Shown piece by piece: positions 25,048-39,510 of a stretch of 64,000 nucleotides of DNA. The position numbers and the translations under genes are program-made. Each line of letters opens with the position of its first letter. The first letter of the stretch is position 1. Below the pieces are notes generated by a model. The model worked only from the letters and a program-made list of their open reading frames with translations, had not been told where the DNA came from and did no database searches. Origin of the DNA: Quillaja saponaria (Eukaryota; Streptophyta; Magnoliopsida; Fabales; Quillajaceae); assembly GCA_029379385.1 (NCBI GenBank), contig CM055611.1, positions 6,944,001 to 7,008,000 on the forward strand, read 5' to 3'.

Positions 25048-28000
25048 GTATATAGGTGAATCTTACTCGAAGTTTTCGTCATAATTATTATGTTGTAATA
25101 ATTGATATTTTGATAGTGTAAATTATTTTATTGTATATTTATTTATATATATATATATATATATTATATATGACTTTCTTTTCAGCTTTATTAGAAAGAT
25201 AGCGTTTAAAAAAAAAATTAGAAGTCAATGAAATGAGGTATTGCCATAAATGGTAATATTGAAAAATTAAGACACAAGACTCCTTGAAAATGTATATACG
25301 ACTTAGTTAATATTGTAAAAATATAACAGCACTTATTAGTACTTTTAAAGAAAATTATGACTCAATTGATATTTTGTTTTTTATTTATGAAATATTTAAT
25401 TTGAATATGTTGAGGCAAAATCCAAATTGGGGGTGAAATGTAACTTTTCATTTTTATGGAGCCTATTTTCTTACCCAAAATAAATAAATTTAGACACCCA
25501 TTTGATATGTGGATTGGGACATTAATTATTGATTGGAGAGTCTAATTAACCGGTTGAGCCCGTTTGGATGTCCCAATTGGACGATTGGGCCCAATCTCAG
25601 ATAGAAACAACTTAAAAATTTTGCAACATGTTATGTGTGCCAAAAGAAATTAAGAGTGCACCACTTTTAGAATTTTATATTTAGATTTAGGAGTATTTAT
25701 TTAGAGAACTTCATATTATTCTCTATTACATGCTTATAGAAGTGTATGCCTTGAGAAGAGATTTACACACTACTAAAGAAGTATTGTCCCAAGAAACTTT
25801 TTATGATTTTCTCTTAAAAAGAATAAAATATCTAAATATATACGAGAGCGTATAAAAAGTTGCTAGTTTCACGATATGTCTACTCTTTCTCACTTATTTA
25901 ATATTTTATTTTTCTTATTTACTTCATCTTTTTCAATGGTTGTATTGAAAAAAAAGTTAGAACTACAATTTATTAACAGATGTCATGTATATTTTCAAAT
26001 TTTGATAGTATGTTGTGAAAATTCTTATTTGAGGAAAATGATATAAATAAGATTATATACTTCATGGTAAAGTTTTACACAGTCTCTTTAAAATTAAAAC
26101 ATAATGCCTCTTCTTTTTTCGCTGTACCAAAAAAAAAATTGCAATAAGGCTAGTATTTAAAAAAGAAGAAGAAGAAGAAGAAATACAATTTATAGCTATA
26201 GTTTTATTTGTTGATCGTAAAATAGAGTCCTCACTTGTACTTGTTGAAAAAATAAAGAACAAAACATGTCCTGTTGTACTTAATATAGTTAGGCAAGAGA
26301 AATGATTTAACTTATTTAGAAAAGAATAATATGCTTGTTCTTAAATTTAAAAAGGATAAATTATCCTTGTAAAGCAAAATACTGGATACACCAAATTATC
26401 TCATTCTATGGCTAAATACATACCAAAATGAAATAATAACAATGCTATGATATCATGCATGAAAAAAAATGGTAATTTATGTATACTAAACTAGCTCTAA
26501 AAGATATTATTTTTTCTCGATAGTTTTAGTCAAAATATTTATTCAATAATATACACATTTTATTTTTAATTATTTATATAAATATTCATATCAATGTTCA
26601 AGATAAATTCAAGTTTCAAATATCGTTAATTCAAACGAAAAATCCAAGTTCACTACTTTATATTTGAGTTAACTATCATTTAAGAATCTCAACTTAGAGG
26701 ATCATTATCAAAATAGGCTAGTACATTTTTTAACCAGTGAGTATACCTGAAAATGATAACAAGATAATATTTTTACACATCTAATTTGTCCTCTTAATTT
26801 GTCATTTTATTTATTTTATTTTTCATTTTTCAAAATTTAATTGATTATTTCACAAATTAAATATTTAAGATGAATATTAAAGAATATCAACTAACATAGA
26901 ATTTTTTATTTTTTTTTTACCTTTTAATTTTATTATTTCATATTATTAGATAACACTTGTGAATCTTGTGGAAAACTTAATATTTTTTTTTTTTTACATA
27001 TTTATAAAATTTTATTTCATGGTGGATAATCTCAAAAAATATAGAAAAAGAAAAATAATCATGATGTTCTTCAATATATATTTTAATGGTTTCAGTAAAA
27101 TAACCAAATTAAGGTAAACTAATAATAATAATAATAAAAAGATGTAGTCAATTTATACTCATCAATAAAATTAAATTCTAAGAAAAATGAGAAATAAACA
27201 TAAAAATATTATTAAAAAAATGATATATAGAAAAAAATATAATGATACGTAAAAAATTGACATGTCACTATTTTTCGGTGACTATACTCACTTATTTTTG
27301 GTGAAATGTCTCAAAGAATATAGGAAGATAAAAAGTTGAGTGCCTAAAATGATATAAAAAAGATGGGTTCCTATTTTGAGAATAACTTCTAAATTGAGAT
27401 CATCAAACAATAGTTAACGTCTTTATATTTTTAACTAGTTCTATCTATATACTAGTTTTTAGTCCTTTGCATGGGTTATAATATAATTTTTTTGTTGATT
27501 TTTTTTTTTTAATTATTAGTTTGGTAATTTGTTTGCAGCATGACTATATCGTTAATTTTATACTTAAGTAATATTTGCAGTTAGCTATTAAGGTTTCACT
27601 ACCAAAAATTACCCTATTACGTTTGTAACTAGGATTTATGCGTTCAAAAAAAATAGACGTTGATAGTGGGATAAAAATAAAATTGTAGACACTAAAACTT
27701 GAAATGCAAAATCTGAAAAGTTACCTTTTGGATATTCCGTAAAATTATCTAAGTCTACTAAGGCATACGCAGATAACACGTATTGGCGCCATTTTCAACA
27801 ATAATTATCAACGTCTGCAATTAATGAATTTATGTTTAGTGTTTAGGTAGTGTCTCGGCTAGCTTACATGCAACTTAACTAATCTGTCTCTCTGATTTAG
27901 TCAAAGGCTTTCATGTTGAGCAAAAAAATTTATAAGAATTTTACTTTTCATAATTTTTTTTAAAGAAATTAGAACACATAGAGTCAATGAAACAAGAAAA

Positions 28001-28338
28001 ATAATTTAAATAACAAAAAAATAACCACTTATATGATATATAATTTGAAACTAGAAATTCAATAATTGGCTAAGGTGGAGGTGTTAGGACCAATAGGTGC
28101 CGAGTTCAAGTAGGCTATATTTGTCTCATTTGTAAGTATATTGTAAATATTGATGAATTGAGTTAGAATTTATTGTTTGGTTAACTGAGTAGCTCCGTCA
28201 GCTATTGTTGATGCTTGGTATAAATATTGATTAACAAATAAATCTCTTTTGTTTTTATAAAAAATAAAATAAAATTGGTGGGTTTTTCATCCATACACGT
28301 AGCAAAATGTTAGAAAAAAGAAGTTACCATAGCCCATA
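25048..28338. other. AT-rich intergenic sequence with microsatellites
   Basis: No gene seen. It holds (TA)n at about 25140-25165, (GAA)n at 26163-26182 and (TAA)n at 27120-27137. CACTACCAAAAATTACC at 27597 resembles a CACTA-type terminus, but no matching inverted end was found. Confidence 0.6.
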
Positions 28339-29033
28339 GGTTTTGTTTAGATGGAAGGATTTGCTTTTGAGTTTGAATTTGGACCTAGTCATTTCAAGTG
28401 ATATGTTTGATGATTTTTAATGTGAATGTATTTGGATTCAGGTCAAACTCCTAGATGGATTTGAGGCTCCCAATTAAGTTGATTTGAAATACCTATTATT
28501 TCAAATTCATGCTTACGGATTACAATGACATGAGAGAAATAGTTATTGTATCACTTTTATAAGTTAGATAACTAGTTATTCAACTCAACTAATAATTTAC
28601 TTGTTAAGTTTTTAATGAAATACAAAATTAATGTGTTAATATTTTAAGCAATTAAATATAATTATTAAAAATATATTTTGGTATTAGTAGAGTAGAGTGT
28701 CTTATTCGTCTTTATTATTATTATTATTTTACATTTTTCATTTTTTAGTTTTAGAATAATAAAGCTATTAGGTTATTTTCATCTTATGATAAATAAAATA
28801 ATTAAGATTTAGAATATGAGTAATTTTAAATTTAATATAAAATATTAAAAATTTTAAATCTAAATTTTTGATCATCTTTGCTACCAAAAAATAAATTTAG
28901 AATGATTTAATTTTAAATATTCTCATCTAGTCATTATATTAAAAAAAAAATAATTTAGATTATGATATTTTAAATTGGTTGATTTGAAATGGATGAAAAT
29001 TTCTAATTTTAAATCTATTATCTAAACGAAGCC
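28339..29033. mobile_element. MITE-like element, ~24-bp inverted ends
   Basis: The left end GGTTTTGTTTAGATGGAAGG (28339) pairs with the right end, whose reverse complement is GGCTTCGTTTAGATAATAGA (ending 29033). About 695 bp, AT-rich, no ORF. The end GGCTTCGTTTAGAT is of a kind common in plant hAT-like MITEs; an 8-bp duplication is not visible. Confidence 0.65.
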
Positions 29034-29450
29034 TTAAATTTTTATTTTACATAATCTGTGTGAAGAAAACCTCAGTCAATTTTTTCTTTTTTCTTTTTTC
29101 TATGTGGCTAAAATTGGCCCACCAGTTCATTTTAAGTTTATTTTTTATAGTAAAAAGAAAAGTTATATAGCTGTAAAATTCTAATTTTTTTGGGCCCTGT
29201 ATATGCAAATAGAATTAACTTTAAGAGGTATCAAACGGTGGTTCTCCCTTTTAACTATGTGTCCATAGCCGTAGACCCGACACCAAGTGACTAGTCTCTA
29301 GAAAAAGGAAAAGAGACAGGATCGCGGGACCCAGCCAGCCAGGACAGAAGAAAAACAGGCGCCTTAAATGGCCCAACCTGTTTCTTACAACGCCCATGTG
29401 CGTCTCTGTCACTGCCAATTTCGCTTGCTTCTCCTTTCACTTCCACTTCT

Positions 29451-29484
<34 letters not shown>
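29451..29484 (+). repeat. (GGAGCC)n hexanucleotide repeat upstream of the SKS start
   Basis: Five to six GGAGCC units, about 100 bp before the SKS ATG, probably in its 5' UTR. They encode Glu-Pro repeats in a 64-codon upstream frame (29368-29562) that ends 20 bp before the SKS start. Whether this frame is translated is unknown. Confidence 0.8.
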
Positions 29485-29485
<1 letters not shown>

Positions 29486-29582
29486 AGAAGCTCACACCCA
29501 CTCATCTCTCTCTCCGAATTTCTCCTCCTCTCTCACCAAAGAACTTAATACAGTACCCGTAAGATATTCACCCAAGAACCCA

Positions 29583-32500
29583 ATGCCATCACTTTCTTGG
29601 TTCTTCTTCACTACTCTTATCTGCTTCTTACATGTTGCTTTGGCTGGTGACCCTTATGTTTTCTTTGATTGGTCTGTCTCATACATCACAGCCTCCCCAC
29701 TTGGAGTCAAACAAAAGGTTTGTTTTCTTCCTTTTGCAATTATGTATTCAATTCATATAATTCATATCTGTGTTTCCTTTTCAATTTTCCCTGTCAATGC
29801 TGTAAATGTTTCTGGTAAAGTAAATTTACTCTCTTAGTACTGTTTTAAGTTGGATTATGGACCTTGATTGTGTAATTACGCCCTGAGATATTAATAACTT
29901 TTGAGTCGAGTAAATTACATCCTTGGGGAACTCACTTCTATGGGTTTAATTCTGAGTGTTGAAATCAATTCTATGTAACTGAAGTATGTCATCAAGAAAA
30001 CTGTAATAACACTATTAAGTAATACTGAGGATATATGATTTGGCTAATTGTCTAGAACTCCTCTTATAAAACTAGTAACAACCCCCTTAAGAGTTAAGTT
30101 GCATAATTCACTTTCCAGTTTGAATTATTATTAACATATACATACTATAATATTTTGATTTCCAAAATACAGTAAGCTTCCCATTTTGTCTCTTGGTCTG
30201 TACTTATTCCTAAATCGCGGTGGTTTTCTAAATCCCTAGCAACAAAAGTGATCCCTAACTGGATTTTCGTTTTCTTTTTTCTGGAAGGGAGGGAGGGGGG
30301 GGGGGGACAGAACTATCAATTTTTAAGACGTTATCTCATAATATTTTTGGCTTTTACTGGTTACAACAGTATGATTTAAATAGTCACTATTTCATATGTT
30401 TGTATAAGATGATTTCACTAGTCATCTGAGTTAGTACACCATTTTCTTTTTCTAATTCAAACTTTAAATTGCTGGAGTCTGCATATAGAACTCTTATAAT
30501 TTTTTTTTGAAGTTAGAAGCTTTGAGTTATGTCTATGATTCCTTTTGTTGGACTTCATCATAGGCCAACATGTCTTTGCTCACAACATCGGTGCACATTT
30601 TTTGAGTGTTTGGTTCATCCGTCATTGGTCTAGGACCTTTCTTTGAAACCTATAATTACCTAGCCATCCGTAATGCAGCCTTAGAAAGAGTTTTGTTTGG
30701 TTCATCCACTCAGGCACGTGCTTAGGCTCTTAATTGACTACTTGTTAAACCTGCTAGGGATTTAGAAAGCAAAAACTCTAATTTTATTGTTTTTGACATA
30801 GAGATAGTTTTTACTTGTTGAACTTACTGGACTACATGATGAATCACTTATATTTAGCTAATTTTTTTCTTTTTTTACTTGGAATTCTTGTCTATAGCTA
30901 TTTTTTTTTCTTCCTATTTTTACTCTTTCATAACATATTGATGCTAGATTTTACTTGATGGAAGCCTAAAATTCTTGCATATAACAATTTTTGTTGTTTT
31001 CTTTAGTAAGGCGCCTGGCTTTCCTCAGGCGTGCACTTAGAATCAAGGCTTCAAAGGCCCCTTGTGCATAGGTGCGCCTAGAGCCTTTAATAACACTGGT
31101 GATGTTTATTTTTGAACAGTATGGCTAGTTGATGTCACTATTTTTAAAATTTTGCATGTGGTTCACCCCCGTTCACCCATCATCTGCACGACATCTCTAA
31201 CAATTTTTCCTAGAGTGCATAAATTTCCTTTTTCTGTATCCAATGTAATTGGTCTATTTATAATGGAAGCAAAACAAACAACTGAGCAAGAAGGGAAAAA
31301 AATGAATTGTGTCTCTAGATATATATACACACACATCTTTTTCTGCTTGGCAACAAATTTATACCTTAGGTTAAAGGCTTAAAGCATTAGAAAAACCGCC
31401 AAGAATGTAAACATATATAAACTTAATACAAGTAGAGGCACTCCTTCTGACATTTTTGATTTGGAATTCCAAGTGCACCTTGGAAGAATATTATGTTAAC
31501 TAATAGCAATGTTGGAAACCAATGAACTAAATATCATAGATAACTTGGCCATGGTACCATGCTGTGCTAAATGGGGTTTTCAAGCCATGAGATAATGAGA
31601 AACATGACTAACACACATATCAAGTCAACTGTTTTTTAATGGGAAGTATGACTAAAACACATGCCAAATTGACCCTTATGATGACATCATAAGCCTTGTC
31701 AATAAAATAATTAGGGGGCACAAAATTTAATATTAACTACAATTGTTTTAGGGAACAGAAATGAGGGAGGTATCATTTTCTTTTGTCAGATATTCATGTG
31801 GAGTCTAAGCTCATTGATCTAGTACCGGGAAACTGTTGTACAAGATGCATTTCCTTTTAGAGAATGTTTGATGTACCTACAATTTTATATAATTTAGGAC
31901 CATAAAACTTTATGCACAAACCAGGTGACAAAGTATCTCTAAGAAGTTATGGAGAAAAATGTTTATGAGGACTGTATGTTCTTTCTATGCTGTAGATAGA
32001 AACTTGATGAATCAGCCTTTGTTCTTTCAATATTTGAAAATTTAACTTATCCCATGTTAGGTTCACGTCATTTGACTTTATGGTTTATAATGTATTCTAT
32101 TAAACCTGTGTTATTTTATAGTATATAACTGAAGAGCCTTGTGATTAGCAAGAACACATTTATACTTATCGTGGTGTGCTATATTATTTCTTTCCTGTAA
32201 ATCTCCAACACGAGCTTCTCACTTTTGGAGGTTGGATTTTGTAAATAGGGACACCTTAGTTAAGTACTCTTCTGTGTTTCTTTTCTAATTAGGGAAACCT
32301 TAATTTCAGTACATAATTTTGGTCTATGTGTCTACTATTTCTGAGAGGTTCATTCTTGTTCGTAAATGTTGGATTGAATTCTAGATTTTTCTTTATGGTA
32401 TTGCAGACAAGTGCTTTCTAAAGTAGGTGGTTAATATGGAAAATATTGACTTGTCAACACTTACTATTTGTTTGAACCTAGTTATGAAGAATTTATTGTT

Positions 32501-35500
32501 CATTGTTGTACTATGTTGTACTACAATGTATACCAGCTAATCACTCATTAACTTTTTTGGTGTCTTTTAACATTTGTTTGTAATTTCTTTCTCTATGTTA
32601 TTTGATCTACTTTTAGTTTATGTTGGTTGATATTTTTACCAAAAGGAGCTAAAAGTTTGGCTGACTCCCCACTTCTTTTCTCTTCTTAATGAAACAATTA
32701 TGTCAGATAATTGGCATTAATGGGCAATTTCCAGGGCCCATTATGAATGTCACTACAAATTGGAATGTCGTTATAAATGTCAAGAATGGTCTCGACGAAC
32801 CATTACTTCTTACATGGTATGGCGGATGTGTTTCATCAAGGATCAGAAGGAAACTACTAACGATGATGGAAATGATTATGCTACTTGGTTTAATGCAGGG
32901 ATGGTGTCCAAAATAGGAAAAACTCATGGCAAGATGGTGTTTTAGGAACTAATTGTCCGATTCCTTCTGGTTGGAATTGGACATATCAGTTTCAGGTCAA
33001 AGATCAGATAGGGAGCTTCTTTTACTTCCCTTCCCTAGGCTTTCAAAGAACTGCAGGTGGATATGGAGGTATTATCATAAATAACAGAGATGTTATTCCA
33101 CTTCCCTTTGGATTGCCAGATGGTGATATTACAATATTTCTTACTGACTGGTATACTAGAAGTCATAAGGTTGGTATAACTGTGGCTCACTGCTTCAGTA
33201 GCTTGTTTTGCTACATACATTTCTTTGTGGGGATTTGACACAATGCTTATGGTGACAGGAACTGAGGAAGGATGTTGAAAATGGAATTGATCTTGGAATC
33301 CCTGATGGTATCCTTATTAATGGGCTGGGTCCTCATCGCTATGATGATGCGCTTGTTCCTGCTGGCATTTCTTACCAGATAATAAATGTTGAACCGGGTA
33401 AGGTTCGGGGACTTGCATTTTTGTGCTTAATCTGTTGTTGTTTCTGCTTAGTAAAAGCATTAACTTAGGGACTAGTGTTGGGTAAGATAAGGACTATTAC
33501 TGTGTTGGGTAAGATAATTAAATTGATAGATTAATGATTGGTAAATATGAACTCCTACAGATATTTTGTCCCATGATTCAGAGGGTAAGGTTTAAATAAT
33601 TTGGTGTGAGCTTTTTTGAATGAAAAGAATACGTGGATTTGTTGTAGTACGAAAGTGCAACTAGAGAGAAAAAAAGATAGGGTTGTAGTAATGCAAGAAT
33701 TCTGGGGTTTGGGAGTGCCATTCCAGGCAAAAACGACATGATAAACACTGATCGTAGACTGTCATTCACCACACGTTTTAAACATAGGTTTTATCCTTTC
33801 TATTGTCATGTTTTTTTCCAGGTAATGGTTTGCTTCCAATAAATGATATTTTATGTGAAAAGAATGGCAAACAGTACCACTTGCATGAAGGCCACCTACA
33901 TCTCAACTCTATTTAATTCAACTCAGCCTTCCTAACTGGGTGATTGACTACATGAATCATGTCCAGACATTATCAAAGTTCAGAACTTATTATCTTTTCC
34001 ATGTTCAATTTTAGAGAAAACTATATCTATAATCAATAATGCTTCTCTTGTGAATTCATATTTCCTTTCTATTTCTATCCATATCATTTAGATGCCTGGA
34101 GCCCTTTGATTTTCTTAATTGTTGCTTATTATCTTGCTATTTTGCATGGGGACATTTGTACCTTTAAAACCTACATTATCAAACCACACATTTGTTTCTT
34201 TATGTCCTTCATTATAATTAAGCCATGTCAATTGCTTGTACATTTCCTTGAAAACCAGAAAGATACCATATTTAATGTTGTCAATTACAATTTATCACCC
34301 TTCTATAATATATGGACATGGTAAAGACTAAAGACTATAGCTCTTCTCGAAAGGAAACATGGGAAAGAGAATCGAATGTGAAAATATGAAAGGCTTTTCT
34401 CATAAGCAATAAAAGGTCTACTTCCCAGAATAAGTGACCAAGTTTTTAACTATTCCTCGAAAACTCTGTTGTGATCTTTTGTTGAGACTAAAATCTGCGT
34501 CTAGCATGACACTGGCATGGAATCCATATGCAGTTTCCTTTGTTTGCAACCATTGATTCCCAGTTGATTGTGATTATTTGAAACAGGAAAAACGTATCGC
34601 CTTCGAGTGCACAATGTCGGTATCTCAACTAGCTTAAATTTCAGAATACAAAATCATAATTTACTTCTTGTGGAGACCGAAGGATCATACACAGTTCAAC
34701 AGAACTACACAAACATGGATATTCATGTGGGTCAGTCTTACTCGTTCTTGGTTACAATGGATCAAAATGCCAGCACTGATTACTACATTGTTGCCAGTCC
34801 TCGATTTGTTAATTCATCTTGGGCTAGAGCCACTGGTGTTGCCATCCTGCACTACTCCAACTCCCAGGCACCTGCTGCAGGTCCTCTTCCCGATCTTCCT
34901 AATCAAGATGATCCTTATTTATCAATGAATCAAGCAAGATCTATAAGGTTGTGGTTGTTTTCCTCTTTTTACTTGATTACCGCAGAAATATCCTATTATG
35001 TGTTTTTGATCTCCCTGAAGATTCTTATGTCAAATACAGCTATTGATAGATTTTATATTCTACTGATAATTCATCTTCAAGTGCTTACACTCCACTCATC
35101 TAAAGAAATGGGGTTTCTAGATTTACCGGCATATTTTGTTTCCTTCCTTTTTGTTCACATATTTTCTAAGTTGTTAATGAATTTTTCAGTTCTTTTGGAT
35201 GCTGGTCTGAGTATTGTCAGATTTTTGTTCTGTCATTTGTCGATGCATTGTAGATGGAATGTATCTGCTGGTGCTGCTCGGCCGAATCCACAGGGATCTT
35301 TCAGATATGGTCAAATTACCATTACTGATGTATATGTGATCCTCAATAGACCTCCGGAGCTTATAAATGGGAAGTGGCGTACTACCCTTAATGGTATTTC
35401 ATACTTACCACCTTCAACACCCTTGAAGCTTGCACAGCAATTCAGCATTCCTGGGGTCTACAAGCTTGATTTTCCAAATCGGTTGATGAATAGGCCTCCC

Positions 35501-37332
35501 AAAGTTGACGCATCTCTAATCAATGGTACTTACAAAGGTTTTATGGAAATCATCTTCCAAAACAATGATACCACTGTTCAGAGCTACCATATGGATGGCT
35601 ATGCCTTTTTCGTTGTAGGGTGAGCTTGGCCTTCAAACTGTCATTCATCTCTTATTACTATGTGGAATCTGAATTATAGAAATATTAACTATGATGTCCT
35701 ATTTTAACTGCAGTATGGATTTTGGAGTATGGACAGAGAATAGCAGAAGCACGTACAACAAATGGGATGGTGTTGCTCGCTGCACTACACAGGTAAAGGG
35801 ATCTTGACCAATGCTTTTGTATGAATCATTTGCTTAGGCATTGGTGTATTTTAAAACTATACTGGGAAATGGATACATATAAGAAGAAATGGTGATGATT
35901 GTTCTATGGAATAGTAGGTTGTTTCTGGTTGAACCAGTTCCTCAGTGGTAACCACATCCTTCCTCATTTAGGATCCATGTTTGATTTGGGTTATGAGCCA
36001 GGGCCCCCTCCCCCCTTGTGTGTACTTTCTTTCGGTTGAAATGGAAAAAGAAAGATACAGGGAAAAGGTAAATGTAGAGGTTTGTTTCATAGGTTAAGCA
36101 AAGAAAAAAAAAAACTCAAAAAACCATGCTGGAAGAATGAGAATCTACACAGAACTCAACAGAGGCAGAGTGATTCATATAAGATAATACTTCTCATTGA
36201 GTAGGTTCTCTTATCAATTAGTTACTCGTTTTATACGTGCAAGAACTGTAAAAGTAAATACATGACCTGCAAATTCCAATTTTAATTTCTCCTCGTGTGC
36301 TGACTCACAAAAAGAGAGAAAATAAAAAAGATGGTGTTCAGATGGAGGTTACAGCTATTGAATATTAGCTTTGGCACCTTAGATTTTCAGTTGGTTTAGA
36401 TTATACCCTACTTGGAAGCACAAATGAATATCTAATATAAGCTATGTTGTATCTATCCGTACTTTGTTTATTAACTGCAATTCGTTAGGTGGCTTTATTT
36501 TTCCAAGCTAGTCCTGTGGACAAGGCAACAAGAATTTCATGATACTTCATTATTGGTTTTTTGGAAATATTTGGTTAGAACTGGACATGCTTACATGCAA
36601 AACGAGTAAGTGTGACTTCTATTCTCAACTTGATTATATTTTGTAACTACTTATTTATTATAGTTTTTTCCTTAGGTCTTTCCTGGGGCTTGGGCAGCCA
36701 TTTTAGTTTCTCTTGACAATGCTGGCATTTGGAACCTCCGAGCTGAGAACCTCAACTCATGGTATCTGGGCCAAGAAGTCTATGTGCAAGTAGTAAACCC
36801 CGAACTTGACCAAAAAGAGTTTCCTTTGCCCGAAAATGCCATATATTGTGGCTTACTTTCATCCTTACAAAGGTAAGACTTCATAGATGCAACATGCTAT
36901 TGCCAACTCATTTCATTTACTTCTCTACGTTTCATAAAAATTGAATTGGTCTACAGTTCTTTCCATATTAAACCTGTGCTTTCGGATGGTTTTGGCTTAA
37001 AAAGTTTCTGTTTCTTTTCTTGGTCATCACTTCATGTTCTAGTCATTTTCTGGTTAGTCAATAACATTAGCAACTTTCTACTAGCTCAAAATTTATGTGG
37101 AATGCTTAAAGAGAGAACACTTTTCTTTGATTCTCACTAAAATATATTTCATGGTAAACATATCATATTTAATTTATATGTTTTTCTTTTTTAATAATTT
37201 CATTTGCTCATTCATTTTTGCAGTGAACAGGCTCACAAATTCAAGTTCTCCGGTGCACCATCCATTTCCAAAAAACACAGGAGAATACTAATTATGTTAC
37301 TGCTAATACTACTTGGAACTTTCATTAGGTAA
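29583..37332 (+). CDS. SKS: SKU5-similar (SKS) multicopper-oxidase-like protein, nine exons
   Basis: Exons: 29583-29717, 32707-32816, 32899-33169, 33259-33397, 34587-34947, 35254-35619, 35714-35792, 36676-36872, 37224-37332; total 1767 bp, 588 residues, all GT-AG with agreeing phases. Residues 1-21 are a signal peptide (cleavage near VALA/GD). Three cupredoxin domains follow. The copper motifs of true oxidases are lost: the first HWHG site reads LLLTWDGVQNRKNSW, and the C-terminal HCH site is replaced by NAGIWNLRAENLNSWYLGQE. The protein is therefore expected to lack oxidase activity, as in other SKS members. There are many N-glycosylation sites (NVT, NWT, NYT, NAS, NSS, NVS, NGT, NDT). The C-terminus is a hydrophobic tail (ILIMLLLILLGTF) fitting GPI attachment, as in SKU5 and SKS1-3, which act at the plasma membrane and cell wall in directional growth. 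Intron 1 is about 3 kb; intron 2 is only 82 bp. Confidence 0.96.
30286..30306 (+). repeat. poly-G run in SKS intron 1
   Basis: GGGAGGGAG followed by about 12 uninterrupted G. No function implied. Confidence 0.9.
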
Positions 37333-38141
37333 TCAATTTGAACTGAATGAACTGTAGCAAAACTGTGATCATTCAATTCTTTGAACAAGGTTATATAGTT
37401 GATTGTAATCTGTAATAGTTAGTTGAAGGTAGAATTAGCAGGCATCATTTACTTTTTTGGAAAATTAAATGAAGAGAAGAAGAATAATTCTTCTTCATCC
37501 TATGCATGATTGTTAACTTGAATTTGCATCAATAAGTTTTTGTTAATTGTCAATGCTCTTCTAAATTTATAACCACCATCTTACTGGGTTGAATTACACT
37601 TAAGACATTTTCTTATATAGTGAATTGCTTCTTTTGTTCTTTTTTGTGACAATTTTGACTATAATGAAATATTTTAAATTATAAGATGTAATAAATACAG
37701 TGTGATTATAATGAAATATTTTAAATACCTAGCAAGTTATCATCAATAATTCTAATCCACTAAATCAAAAACAAATCAAGCAGTGAATAATGAAGTTCTC
37801 AAAAATAGCACATTACCAAGTTGCAATGAGAATTGTCCAAATAGTAATTTGATAATTAAAGGGTAACAACCAATCAAGCATAATTTCCTGCTATAGCTTA
37901 CCTAATTTTCCTTTCTTTGAGCATTTTCCCCTGAATTTTTTTACAAACGAGAAAAACGAAAGGGTACATTCAATTTAATTGTTATCTAGATTTCCTGATA
38001 CAAAAAATTTAACATGGTTGAAAGTGATATGTAAATATTTTGCTCAAACTTACAATTGTCTTGTCAAATGTTTGTAAGAAAGTTATCATGTTAACATCCT
38101 AATTAAAATATATTTTTCAAAAGCTAACAAATTCCTAATGA
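37333..38141. other. region downstream of SKS, including its probable 3' UTR
   Basis: AT-rich, no gene seen. Confidence 0.5.
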
Positions 38142-39510
38142 GTCAGTTTGGATTTATGAATTGAGCAAAGTGAATTGAAATTAGAGGGTCTAATTCTAAT
38201 TTTTGGATTTGAATAGCTTTTTAAAATTAGACTTCTAATTCAATGACTCAATTCTCAAGAATTATATTTTAATTAAAAAAATTCATCTCAATTCTTAGGG
38301 CATTCCTTAAGAATTTAGAAATTCATGATCTTATTTTCTTCTCTGTCTCTCTAATAACACATCTCATAGTCAAGTCCTAACTCACTACTTAGTGATTGAA
38401 ATTTCATCGGAAATTCGTTGTGGAATCACTAGTGGCGTGTTTGAAACAAAATAAAAAATGAATTGAAATGAATTCTACAATTAAATTCATTTAAAATAAA
38501 TTCTCTTATTTGAAACAAATAAATAATTCATTTTAGTTTAAGTATTTTTCTATACTATCTTAAATTTTTTAATTAAAACTTGCATTGATCAACTAAAAAT
38601 ATAAAGACGGTAGATTAATTGTTATTCAATGAACAAAATACATGTTAAAAGGAAAAAAAACTTGTAATTGGTTAGATAAATATTTGAGATGAATTGGTGA
38701 TAGCTCTTTATTGATTTATTTAAATGAAAAGTATGCGTAATATTAAAGACAAAAATGTCATTTGAGGTAGACAAAAAAATAATTTATCTCAAATGAATTT
38801 TATAAAATGAAATCCTAATATATTTGGTGTGAAATTCATACTTGAATAAAATGTAGATTTCAAAAAATGTAGATTTCAAATAAAGTTCATTTAAATCCTC
38901 CAATATTTCATTTGTTTAAAACATAAAAGTATAAAATTTATTTGAAATAAGCTCAATTCTATATTTTTTGAGTGTTCTAAACACACGATAGAAGTCAAGT
39001 GAAATTTCCTCTAAATTTTCTTTATTTTATTTTCTTTCCCCCTTGTCTTCTATGGGTCTACTGAAGACACTACTACAAGCTAACACCCACAAATACTAAA
39101 AAGGATATTGAGATGTGGACTATAAAAATTATTAAGTACATTATATAAGTGAGGCAAAAAAACAATAAATGAAATATTAGTTTTTCTGCCTCGTCTACAT
39201 ATAAAGATGGGGTAGCACTACCCTAATGGAAACTCTAATTAACACTAATAGATTTATACTTAGCACCTAGCACCTGTGAACGACAGATGAACTATTAGAG
39301 TTGACAAATCTTTGTCATATTCAAGAGATGGAAGTGTTGGATATATATAATTAATTCTAGAAACGACAACAAGAGAATTACAATGGTGTAATTTCATATA
39401 TAGTAATTTCTTCTATCATTCAAACTGTAAAATTACAATTCTGATTCAACTTCAATAAAATTGAACTTGTAATTTTAAACAGTAAGTTCAATTCTGGAAT
39501 CCAAACTGAC
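38142..39510. mobile_element. TIR element (MITE-like) containing a nested second element
   Basis: The left end GTCAGTTTGGATTTATGAAT (38142) pairs with the right end, whose reverse complement is GTCAGTTTGGATTCCAGAAT (ending 39510), over about 22 bp. It has no coding. The middle (38434-38988) looks like a separate insertion; without it the element would be about 0.8 kb. Confidence 0.65.
38434..38988. mobile_element. inner MITE-like insertion
   Basis: The ends GGCGTGTTTGAAACAAAA (38433) and, reverse-complemented, TCGTGTGTTTAGAACACT (to 38988) are similar. The interior is rich in GAATTGAAATGAATT-like text repeated in inverted form near both ends. Boundaries are approximate. Confidence 0.45.

Noticed and set aside
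27597..27840. CACTACCAAAAA text resembling a CACTA transposon end
   Set aside because: No matching inverted terminus or 3-bp duplication could be found within a few kb.
32689..32945. Apparent frameshift and stops in the second SKS exon
   Set aside because: An 82-bp GT-AG intron (32817-32898) restores the family sequence exactly (LLLTW/DGVQNRKNSW), so the gene is intact here.
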